Below are positions 1-6,201 of a stretch of 6,373 bases of DNA, piece after piece. Within the stretch, counting starts at the first letter, position 1. Each line of letters opens with the position of its first letter. Source of the DNA: an uncultured beta proteobacterium (GTDB taxonomy: Bacteria > Pseudomonadota > Gammaproteobacteria > Burkholderiales > Burkholderiaceae); assembly GCA_903827075.1 (NCBI GenBank), contig CAIKGX010000216.1, forward strand, positions 1-6,373, read 5' to 3'. The notes under the pieces are model-generated. The model saw only the letters and a list, made by a program, of their open reading frames with translations. It did no database searches and was not told the DNA's origin. Made by a program: the position numbers and the translations under genes.

Positions 1-639
1 TCTTTGCACGACGTTAAAGACGCCATCAGGCAAGCCAGCTTCCGTAAGAAGCTTCGCCATAAATAGGGAAGCTGATGGATCTGTAGGGCTGGGCTTGAGA
101 ATGAAGGTATTGCCACAAGCAATGGCTACTGGGAACATCCACATGGGAACCATGACAGGGAAGTTGAAGGGCGTAATGCCAGCTACAACCCCTAAAGGTT
201 GCCGCATCACCCAGTTATCGATATCCGTAGAGACTTGCTCGGTGTAGTCGCCTTTAAGGAGCTCAGGGATCCCAGTAGCAAATTCCACAATATCAATACC
301 GCGAGTCACTTCCCCTTGGGCATCTGTAAAGACTTTGCCATGCTCAGCTGTAATGATGGCAGCCAATTCATCGCGGTTGGCATTTAGTAACTCAAGGTAC
401 TTGAACATAATGCGCGCACGGCGAAGTGGAGAAGTTTGCCCCCAACTCTGAAAGGCAGCCTGAGCTACGGCAACGACATCATCTACTTCTTTGCGGCTGG
501 CTAATGCAACGCGGCGAGCGACTGATCCTTTGGTGGGGTTGTATACGTCGGCAAAGCGACCCTCTGTAGGGTTGACTAGCTTACCGCCAACAAAGTGGCC
601 AATATCTTCTTTTGAATCAAAGGCTTGTGGTGCATTCAT
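1..639 (-). CDS. mmsA: Methylmalonate-semialdehyde dehydrogenase (CoA-acylating), N-terminal part, cut by the left edge
   Basis: An open frame of 213 codons reads from an ATG at 637-639 leftwards off the window. The product belongs to the aldehyde dehydrogenase superfamily, MmsA branch, which oxidises methylmalonate or malonate semialdehyde with NAD and CoA to propionyl-CoA or acetyl-CoA plus CO2, in valine, beta-alanine and inositol catabolism in the cytoplasm. Seen in the sequence: FVGGK near residues 16-20, VYNPT at 32-36, EHGK at 99-102, the ITPFNFP motif at 155-161 with the conserved oxyanion-hole Asn at 159, a VPMWMFP segment characteristic of MmsA at 164-170, and the cofactor-binding KPSP at 182-185. 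The catalytic Cys should lie beyond the left edge, so activity cannot be judged. The start is not certain: an in-frame ATG at 691-693 directly follows a TAA and would add 18 hydrophobic/basic residues, but the 639 start better fits the family's usual N-terminus. Neither start has a strong Shine-Dalgarno. Divergent from the flavin oxidoreductase gene. Confidence 0.93.
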   Translation of the reverse strand, partial: MNAPQAFDSKEDIGHFVGGKLVNPTEGRFADVYNPTKGSVARRVALASRKEVDDVVAVAQAAFQSWGQTSPLRRARIMFKYLELLNANRDELAAIITAEHGKVFTDAQGEVTRGIDIVEFATGIPELLKGDYTEQVSTDIDNWVMRQPLGVVAGITPFNFPVMVPMWMFPVAIACGNTFILKPSPTDPSASLFMAKLLTEAGLPDGVFNVVQR

Positions 640-800
640 AATAATTTTATTTAATAATTGGTATGGTTTTAGTAAAAAGAAGGGGTGGGGCATTTAGCCT
701 GCACGACTTCGGAGTCTCGTTTATTCTGCTTTTAAGTATTCTATCGCTTTAAGTGATTTTTAGCTTTTTCACCCATTTTTTCTGCAATAAGGGTATTTGC
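640..800. promoter_or_regulatory. Divergent intergenic region between mmsA and the flavin oxidoreductase gene
   Basis: This 161-bp, AT- and T-rich stretch separates two divergently transcribed genes, so it must hold start signals for both. I could not place a convincing -35/-10 pair on either strand. It contains a short inverted repeat (GACT-TCGG-AGTC, 705-716), too small to call an operator or terminator. No RNA gene is visible. Confidence 0.4.
789..793 (+). promoter_or_regulatory. Ribosome binding site for the flavin oxidoreductase gene
   Basis: AAGGG lies 7 nt before the ATG at 801. This supports 801 over the GTG at 753, which would add 16 residues of unconserved, Phe-rich sequence ahead of the family's normal N-terminus. 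Confidence 0.65.
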
Positions 801-1922
801 ATGAGTCTTCTCTTTTCAAGTTATACCCTGGGATCCCCAAGAGGTCCCTTAAGCCTCGCCAATCGCATCGTTGTAGCACCAATGTGCCAATATTCAGCTG
901 TCAATGGAGAGGCCCAGGATTGGCATCTTATGCATTGGGCTAATTTACTTAATAGCGGTGCAGGTCTATTCATTATTGAAGCTACTGGAGTGACTCCAGA
1001 GGGCCGTATTACCCCGGCTTGCCTTGGGCTATGGGATGACCGGACTGAGGCAGCCTTAAAAGATAAGCTGACGAGGGCACGCAAATTAGCGCCTCCCACG
1101 CCAGTATTTATCCAGCTAGCCCATGCTGGCCGCAAGGCTTCTAGTGCAACCCCTTGGGATGGCGGTCAATTGCTAGCTGCAGATCAAGGCGGTTGGGAAA
1201 CGAGTGCTCCATCGGCTATTCCTCAGCTAGAGGGGGAGCGTTTGCCCAATGAGTTATCTAAGGGGGAGTTGCGGGATTTAATTAAGGCTTTCGTAACAGC
1301 AGCGCAACGTGCTGATCGCGTAGGTGTGGACGGCATTGAGTTACATGGTGCCCATGGTTATCTCTTGCATCAGTTTTTATCGCCCATCGCCAATCAACGC
1401 AGCGATGAATATGGTGGCTCATTTGAAAACCGGATCCGATTTCCTTTAGAGCTATTTAAAGCAGTTCGCGCTGCGTATCAAGGCGTATTAGGTATTCGGA
1501 TTTCTGCACATGATTGGATAGAGGATGGCTGGACTCCAAAAGAAACTGCTGAATTTGCAGCCCTTTTAAAACCCATGGGATGTGACTTTGTGCACATCTC
1601 CTCAGGCGGGATTTCTCCTAAGCAAAAGATTGCGATTGGACCTAGCTACCAAGTGCCGTTTGCAAAGATTGTGAAAGATCGCTCCGGTCTGCCCACCATG
1701 ACGGTGGGACTGATTACCGATCCTCAGCAGGCAGAAGATATTCTTCAGGCGGGTGATGCTGATTTAATTGCCTTAGCCCGCGCATTTTTGTATAAGCCTC
1801 GTTGGGGATGGGAGGCTGCAGCTGTCTTGGGTGGAATAGTCCCATCTAATGAGCGGTATTGGCGCTGTTTGCCGAGAGAGGCTCAGGCGATTTTTGGTAA
1901 TGTCAAGGTAGGTCAACGATAA
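801..1922 (+). CDS. NADH:flavin oxidoreductase, Old Yellow Enzyme family (class III, YqjM/XenA-like)
   Basis: A 373-residue FMN-dependent TIM-barrel ene-reductase, close to the roughly 340-370 residues usual for the family. Such enzymes use NAD(P)H to reduce alkenes conjugated to carbonyl or nitro groups, and some reduce nitro-aromatics and nitrate esters; the cellular substrate is unknown. Visible signatures are PMCQYS at residues 27-32, with Cys29 matching the redox-tuning Cys of YqjM and XenA; QLAHAGRKA at 105-113; the substrate-binding pair His182 and His185 in HGAHGYLLHQF; the following SDEYGGSFENR; Arg233 in RISAHDW; and the phosphate-binding LARAF around Arg327. The usual Gly before that Arg is Ala here, a small deviation. 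The start at 801 has a good ribosome binding site and fits the family N-terminus (FSSYTLG). All expected catalytic residues are present, so it is probably active. The next gene starts 93 nt downstream on the same strand, with no terminator seen between them. Confidence 0.93.
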   Translation: MSLLFSSYTLGSPRGPLSLANRIVVAPMCQYSAVNGEAQDWHLMHWANLLNSGAGLFIIEATGVTPEGRITPACLGLWDDRTEAALKDKLTRARKLAPPTPVFIQLAHAGRKASSATPWDGGQLLAADQGGWETSAPSAIPQLEGERLPNELSKGELRDLIKAFVTAAQRADRVGVDGIELHGAHGYLLHQFLSPIANQRSDEYGGSFENRIRFPLELFKAVRAAYQGVLGIRISAHDWIEDGWTPKETAEFAALLKPMGCDFVHISSGGISPKQKIAIGPSYQVPFAKIVKDRSGLPTMTVGLITDPQQAEDILQAGDADLIALARAFLYKPRWGWEAAAVLGGIVPSNERYWRCLPREAQAIFGNVKVGQR

Positions 1923-2004
1923 ATTGCCAAAGTGCAAAAAATCAAGCAGAGTAAAGTAGCTCCATAAGTAGTTCGATGTATATAAAAATAAATTAATGCT
2001 TTGC

Positions 2005-2010
2005 AGGAGA
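2005..2010 (+). promoter_or_regulatory. Ribosome binding site for the Bug receptor gene
   Basis: AGGAGA sits 5 nt before the ATG at 2016, the best Shine-Dalgarno in the window. It fixes the start at 2016 rather than the in-frame TTG at 2001, which overlaps the ribosome binding site itself. An AT-rich run around 1979-1995 (TATATAAAAATAAATT) could hold a -10 element, but no matching -35 was found. Confidence 0.8.
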
Positions 2011-2015
2011 CAAAT

Positions 2016-2993
2016 ATGAAACAGCTTCAAACAGTTCGTCAGTTCTTGGTTATGCTTGGAATTGCCTTGGGCATGAGCTTAGCGCAGGCCCAATCTTTTC
2101 CCGATCGCACTATTACCTTAGTGGTGCCTAATCCACCGGGCGGATTAGTAGATACTTCAGCACGTTTGTTGAGCGAGCCCCTTTCTAGGGTAGTAGGGCA
2201 AACGGTAGTAGTAGATAACAAGCCGGGTGCTAGCGGTAATATTGCCTATCAATACGTTGCCAATGCAAAACCTGACGGCTACACCTTATTAATTTCCTAT
2301 TCTGGCTATCACGTTGGCAATCCTGCCTTGATGGATAAATTACCATGGGACCCAGTAAAAGACTTTTCTCCAGTTGCATTGCTGACAGTATCAACGAATG
2401 TGATTGCTGTTCATCCCTCAGTACCGGTTAATAATCTCAAAGAGTTCATTGCTTATGCCAAAGCCAATCCCGGTAAACTAAATTACGCCTCACAGGGTAA
2501 TGGATCGGTATCTCATATTGGTACTGAGATATTTAAACAAACCACCGGCGTGGAAATGGTCCACGTACCCTATAAAGGCTCAGGCGCAGCGATACAGGAT
2601 GTGTTAGCAGGCCAAGTCCAAGTATTTATTTCTACACCCCCTTCATTAATGCAGCACGTGCAAAGCGGCAAGCTCAAAGGCCTGGCTGTTACCGGTAAAA
2701 ATCGGCATCCAGGAATGCCCAATGTGCCAACAACAGCAGAGGCGGGATTGCCTTCATTTCAGCTGGAGTCTTGGGTTGCCCTCTATGCGCCTGCAGGCAC
2801 ACCAGCCCCAGTCATTGCTAAGCTAACGGATTCTGTAAAAAAGAGCTTGGCATTGCCTGAAGTTAAAGAGCGCTCAGATGCGGCTGGAGTGGAATTGCGC
2901 TACCTCACACCAACTGCGATGGATGCTTTACTCAAGAAAGAATTGCCTTACTGGAATAAGGCGATCAAGTCAGCCAACATTACGCTGGATTAA
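2016..2993 (+). CDS. Bug-family (TctC-type) periplasmic solute-binding protein
   Basis: A 325-residue extracytoplasmic receptor of the tripartite tricarboxylate transporter family. These proteins bind carboxylates or related small molecules in the periplasm and deliver them to a TctA/TctB permease. Seen: a signal peptide with basic residues, a hydrophobic stretch at about 9-22, and a likely signal peptidase I site after AQA (residue 25). The mature domain opens with FPDRTITLVVP, then the ligand-loop motif PGGLVD (41-46), the DNKPGASGNIA segment (67-77), PDGYT (86-90), NYASQGNGS (156-164), VPYKGSG (184-190), AGQVQVFIS (198-206) and the C-terminal TPAPVI helix start (262-267). Length and motif order are typical. 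No tctA or tctB lies in the window, so it is an orphan receptor here, which is common in Burkholderiales. The ligand cannot be read from the sequence. It is convergent with the amidase gene, with 24 bp between the stop codons. Confidence 0.94.
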   Translation: MKQLQTVRQFLVMLGIALGMSLAQAQSFPDRTITLVVPNPPGGLVDTSARLLSEPLSRVVGQTVVVDNKPGASGNIAYQYVANAKPDGYTLLISYSGYHVGNPALMDKLPWDPVKDFSPVALLTVSTNVIAVHPSVPVNNLKEFIAYAKANPGKLNYASQGNGSVSHIGTEIFKQTTGVEMVHVPYKGSGAAIQDVLAGQVQVFISTPPSLMQHVQSGKLKGLAVTGKNRHPGMPNVPTTAEAGLPSFQLESWVALYAPAGTPAPVIAKLTDSVKKSLALPEVKERSDAAGVELRYLTPTAMDALLKKELPYWNKAIKSANITLD

Positions 2994-3017
2994 ATCGTCC
3001 TTCTCAACTACAGCTTG

Positions 3018-4328
3018 CTAGGCCTGATCTCGCGTAACGGGGTCAGGCAGTGAATATGCAAAGGCTCTAGCAATACTCAGTAGGAGATGATCTTTGCCTG
3101 GGCCCGCAATTAATTGAATGCCAACCGGTAGGCCTAGCGGCCCTGTAGTAATATTGAGATTGATGCAAGGCAGTCCTAGTAAGGTCCAGCCCCTACAAAA
3201 AATCGGATCACCAGTACTTTCTTTTGAGGCAGGAGCTTCGCCGATTGCACTGGGAGCAATGAATACATCTACTTCATCCCTGAAGATCTGTGCAATCTGA
3301 CTCCTTAACTCGTGGGTGCGTAATAAGTCTTTTTCATATTGCACATAAGAAATAGTATCGCCAGAATGTAATTGTTTAGTCAGTAGCGCACTCAGTTTCT
3401 TTGGAAAATGGATTCGTTCAAAAGCTAAGCTCCGTGACATCTCAAAGGACATGATGCGCGATTGTATTTGAGTGATCTCATCAAAGCTTTTCGGTAGCAT
3501 AAATTCGCCAACACTTCCTTTGGCAATTGCCTCCGCAGCATATCTAGCAAGCGCTAGTGCAGCAGTGGTTTCAGTATGGGCTGAGGCCCAATTGATTGTT
3601 TTGCAAATAGCTAAGCGTGGCTTATTGTGTAAATCCTGAATATTGGCTAATTCATGGTCACCACTCATGGCGGCGACACCGAGCGCAACATCTCCAATCG
3701 TTCTAGCAAAGCATCCCATCGTATCCATAGCTTGAGAGAGACTCTTGACTCCAGCCGTGCTAATTTTCCCCAGTGATGGTTTGTAGCCAACTACGCCACA
3801 AAAAGATGCCGGACGAATAATCGATCCAGCAGTTTGACTGCCAGTTGCCAGTGGCACCATCCAGTCGGCTACTGCAGCAGCTGAACCACTAGATGATCCC
3901 CCAGGGGTGTGTTTTGGGTTATGTGGGTTTGCAGTTGGGCCGCTCTTAAAGTTGGCAAATTCAGTAGTCGCTGTTTTGCCCAAAACAATCCCACCCGCTT
4001 GACGAATGAGTGCAATAGAAACGGCATCGGTACTGGGGTAATGATTGGTATATATAGGCGAGCCATAGGAGGTGGGAAGATCGTAGGTCTCATACAGATC
4101 CTTGACGCCAATGGGTAGGCCGTGGAGTAAGCCCTTGATGGCACCTTTATCCAGTTCTTTAGCCCGCATCAGGGCATTTTCTTTGCCCAGGCTAGTCCAA
4201 GCCCTGATGGTATTTTCTCGTTGCCCAATTCTGTCAAGGCAGGCTAACAGCAAATCCGTCGCTTTTATTTCTCTGCGGGTAAGGGCGCGTATTGCCTGTG
4301 AAGCGCTCAGGCTTTCTAGATCTTGCAT
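3018..4328 (-). CDS. Amidase-signature family hydrolase, malonamidase E2-like
   Basis: A 436-residue cytoplasmic amidase that hydrolyses a carboxamide to acid and ammonia by a Ser-cisSer-Lys triad. The triad is intact: Lys76 in LPIGVKD, cis-Ser145 in the GGSSSGSAAAVA stretch, and nucleophile Ser169 in QTAGSIIRPASF. The spacings of 69 and 24 residues match those I recall for malonamidase E2 (Lys62, Ser131, Ser155). The QTxGSxIRPAS form of the nucleophile loop, in place of the common DTGGSIRIPA of GatA-type enzymes, also points to the malonamidase E2 branch. The C-terminus carries the usual GLPVGIQLIAGPGKD stretch. It is not GatA, because the Asp of that loop is missing and no gatB or gatC lies nearby. 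The substrate remains unproven. The ATG at 4326-4328 is preceded directly by an in-frame TGA, which rules out a longer protein. No clear Shine-Dalgarno is present. Divergent from the SprT-like gene. Confidence 0.92.
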   Translation of the reverse strand: MQDLESLSASQAIRALTRREIKATDLLLACLDRIGQRENTIRAWTSLGKENALMRAKELDKGAIKGLLHGLPIGVKDLYETYDLPTSYGSPIYTNHYPSTDAVSIALIRQAGGIVLGKTATTEFANFKSGPTANPHNPKHTPGGSSSGSAAAVADWMVPLATGSQTAGSIIRPASFCGVVGYKPSLGKISTAGVKSLSQAMDTMGCFARTIGDVALGVAAMSGDHELANIQDLHNKPRLAICKTINWASAHTETTAALALARYAAEAIAKGSVGEFMLPKSFDEITQIQSRIMSFEMSRSLAFERIHFPKKLSALLTKQLHSGDTISYVQYEKDLLRTHELRSQIAQIFRDEVDVFIAPSAIGEAPASKESTGDPIFCRGWTLLGLPCINLNITTGPLGLPVGIQLIAGPGKDHLLLSIARAFAYSLPDPVTRDQA

Positions 4329-4396
4329 TCAGCTATTCTACTTTTGGTGGCGTATGATCGCAATTCTCAATTTATAAACTCACCAAAATATTCACA
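4329..4396. promoter_or_regulatory. Short divergent promoter region between the amidase and SprT-like genes
   Basis: Sixty-eight bp must serve both genes. On the plus strand TATAAA at 4373-4378 and TATGAT at 4353-4358 resemble -10 hexamers, but neither has a good -35 at 16-18 bp. If TATAAA is used, the message would begin only about 10-15 nt before the SprT-like ATG, which has no Shine-Dalgarno. The promoter assignment is tentative. Confidence 0.35.
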
Positions 4397-5056
4397 ATGA
4401 AGCAACATTCGATTAGAGAAGCCTGGCTGGAAGACGCGGTAAGGCACCTAGAACCCGTTTTTTCTAAAGCAGGCTACGCGATACCACCCGTTCGCGTTTC
4501 CTGCGGATTCCCCGCCTCTAGTAGCCCTAGAACTACCTTGGGGCAGTGCTGGCCTCGGGAACGCTCCGGTGGTGGCGTTAATGAAATCTTTATCTCCCCT
4601 AAATTAGATGATCCAGTTCAGTTGCTAGATACCTTGGTTCACGAGCTATGTCATGCAGTAGACGACTGTTTTAGTGGGCACGGTGAAGATTTCAAAGGCA
4701 TTGCGCAGACTGTCGGGCTAGAAGGTCCCGCTCGAATGGCCCATGCCACTGAAGAATTGGTGGTTAGGCTGATGATGATTAGCCAAGAATTAGGACCATA
4801 CCCACATCAGGCGATTGTTTTTCCACCGCCCCGACCAAGTAATGCCAGTCGCAATAAGGCCAAGTGTGGACAGTGTGGTTATGAAGTGACTCTACTCAAG
4901 CGTTGGGCTACGTATGGCGCACCAATTTGTCCAAAGGATAATATTCGGATGCAGGAGGCGGAAACGGAAACAATAGAAAATACGACGGATCACGATAGTG
5001 AATCAGTTAAAGATAGCAAGCCAAAGGCCGATGAAATTCGTAGGGCCATTAGCTAA
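4397..5056 (+). CDS. SprT-like zinc metallopeptidase domain protein with C-terminal zinc-ribbon-like segment
   Basis: A 219-residue protein with the SprT/Spartan-type zincin core. The metal site is His82-Glu83-x-x-His86 in LVHELCHAVDD, with His95 in SGHGEDFK as the likely third ligand. Before it lie RVSCGFP (33-39), GQCWPRERS (49-57) and EIFISP (63-68); after it come GLEGPARMAHA (107-117) and LGPYPHQAI (132-140). This order resembles a SprT-like subfamily that I recall from phages and environmental bacteria. At 157-181 a ribbon-like segment has CGQC followed by a single Cys178 (ICPKD); a second Cys or His ligand is not obvious there. The last 30 residues are charged and probably disordered. 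SprT-like proteins in eukaryotes cleave DNA-protein crosslinks, but the bacterial role is poorly known and no substrate can be inferred here. The ATG at 4397 lacks a visible Shine-Dalgarno. dmlA follows after 41 bp on the same strand and could be co-transcribed. Confidence 0.88.
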   Translation: MKQHSIREAWLEDAVRHLEPVFSKAGYAIPPVRVSCGFPASSSPRTTLGQCWPRERSGGGVNEIFISPKLDDPVQLLDTLVHELCHAVDDCFSGHGEDFKGIAQTVGLEGPARMAHATEELVVRLMMISQELGPYPHQAIVFPPPRPSNASRNKAKCGQCGYEVTLLKRWATYGAPICPKDNIRMQEAETETIENTTDHDSESVKDSKPKADEIRRAIS

Positions 5057-5085
5057 TCCAATAAGTAATTAAAAACACCAAAAAT

Positions 5086-5091
5086 AAGAGA
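5086..5091 (+). promoter_or_regulatory. Probable ribosome binding site for dmlA
   Basis: AAGAGA lies 6 nt before the ATG at 5098 in an A-rich leader. It is a weak match to AAGGAG, but its position is right and it supports this start. Confidence 0.5.
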
Positions 5092-5097
5092 CAAAAA

Positions 5098-6183
5098 ATG
5101 AATGTAAATAAAATTGTGAAGAACCCAAAAATTGCTGTGATTGCTGGTGATGGAATCGGTAAAGAAGTGATGCCAGAAGGGGTGCGAGCCTTAGAGGCCG
5201 CTAATAAAAAATTTAATATTGGTATGCAATTTGACCACTTTGATTTTGCTAGCTGTGACTATTATTTAAAGCACGGCAAAATGATGCCGGATGACTGGTT
5301 TGACACGCTCATGAAGTACGACGCGATTTTCTTTGGTGCGGTTGGTATGCCCGATATTCTTCCAGATCACGTTTCGTTGTGGGGTAGCTTAATTCAGTTC
5401 CGACGCGGCTTTGATCAGTATGTGAACTTACGCCCCGTTCGTTTGTTGCCTGGTGTTCCATGCCCACTAGCTAACCGGAAACCCGGTGATATTGATTTCT
5501 TTGTGGTGCGTGAAAATACTGAAGGTGAATATTCCAGTGTTGGCGGAAAAATGTTCCCCGATACCGACCGTGAAGTCGTTATTCAGGAATCGGTTTTTAC
5601 TAGACATGGTGTTGATCGTATTTTGAAGTACGCCTTTGATCTTGCACAAAGTCGCCCTAAAAAGCATTTAACCTCAGCCACCAAATCGAATGGTATTGCG
5701 ATCACAATGCCTTATTGGGATGAGCGGGTACAAGCAATGTCTCAGAAATTTGCTGACGTCAGAACTGATAAGTACCACATCGATATTTTGGCTGCTCAAT
5801 TTGTGATGAACCCAGATCGCTTTGATGTGGTGGTAGCCAGCAATTTATTTGGCGATATATTGTCCGATTTAGGTCCAGCATGTACTGGCACTATCGCAGT
5901 TGCACCGTCAGGCAGCATTAACCCAGAAGGCAAATTTCCATCCTTGTTTGAGCCAGTGCATGGTTCAGCTCCGGATATTTACGGCCAGATGATCGCCAAT
6001 CCTATCGGCCAGATCTGGAGTGGCTCCATGATGCTCGATCACTTGGGCTACCCAGAGGCTGGATTGGCCATCTTTAACGCGATTGAGAAGGTATTGGTCT
6101 CTGGTAATTCATCATTGACACCTGACCTAGGCGGAACAGCAAAGACCGATGATTTGGGCAAGGCAATTGCAGCGGCAATCTAA
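5098..6183 (+). CDS. dmlA: D-malate dehydrogenase (decarboxylating) / tartrate dehydrogenase
   Basis: A 361-residue member of the isocitrate/isopropylmalate dehydrogenase family, of normal length. It oxidises D-malate to pyruvate and CO2 with NAD, and relatives also act on tartrate. Seen: IAGDGIGKEVMPEG at 15-28; the substrate Arg trio in RRGFDQYVNLRP (Arg102, Arg112) and RENTEGEYS (Arg138); Tyr145 and Lys196 (SATKSNG) as catalytic residues; metal-binding Asp229, Asp253 and Asp257, the last two in the family signature NLFGDILSDLGP; and HGSAPDIYG with Asp293, which favours NAD over NADP. Long stretches (ASCDYY, HGKMMPDDW, SLWGSL, YVNLRPVRL, PYWDERV) match E. coli DmlA as I recall it, and separate it from LeuB, which has FANLRP-type segments. 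D-malate versus tartrate preference cannot be decided from sequence. No LysR-type regulator is in the window. A rho-independent terminator follows the stop codon by about 35 nt. Confidence 0.94.
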   Translation: MNVNKIVKNPKIAVIAGDGIGKEVMPEGVRALEAANKKFNIGMQFDHFDFASCDYYLKHGKMMPDDWFDTLMKYDAIFFGAVGMPDILPDHVSLWGSLIQFRRGFDQYVNLRPVRLLPGVPCPLANRKPGDIDFFVVRENTEGEYSSVGGKMFPDTDREVVIQESVFTRHGVDRILKYAFDLAQSRPKKHLTSATKSNGIAITMPYWDERVQAMSQKFADVRTDKYHIDILAAQFVMNPDRFDVVVASNLFGDILSDLGPACTGTIAVAPSGSINPEGKFPSLFEPVHGSAPDIYGQMIANPIGQIWSGSMMLDHLGYPEAGLAIFNAIEKVLVSGNSSLTPDLGGTAKTDDLGKAIAAAI

Positions 6184-6201
6184 ATACAGATACCCGCTGA
6201 T

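Noticed and set aside
705..716. Small hairpin GACT-TCGG-AGTC in the mmsA divergent region
   Set aside because: Four base pairs is within chance expectation. There is no second copy or regulator gene nearby to support an operator.
753..800. GTG start at 753 extending the flavin oxidoreductase by 16 residues
   Set aside because: The added residues are Phe-rich and unlike the family N-terminus, while the ATG at 801 has AAGGG at the right distance.
821..1135. Minus-strand open frame of 104 codons inside the flavin oxidoreductase gene
   Set aside because: It is fully covered by a well-supported gene and shows no family resemblance. The same applies to the other overlapping frames, including those at 199-387, 491-697, 1773-2030, 2039-2221, 3118-3300, 3869-4144, 3909-4118, 4102-4377 and 5467-5667.
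3022..3048. Inverted repeat GCCTGA / TCAGGC between the convergent receptor and amidase genes
   Set aside because: Only about six pairs with a 15-nt loop and no T run on either side. It lies within amidase codons and is not a convincing terminator.
3018..4328. GatA (glutamyl-tRNA amidotransferase subunit A) as the identity of the amidase
   Set aside because: The nucleophile loop has QTAGSIIRPAS rather than the GatA DTGGSIRQPA form, and there is no gatB or gatC beside it.
5098..6183. 3-isopropylmalate dehydrogenase (LeuB) as the identity of the dehydrogenase
   Set aside because: The family is shared, but YVNLRPVRL, HGKMMPDDW and RENTEGEYS match the D-malate/tartrate branch, and no leu genes are adjacent.
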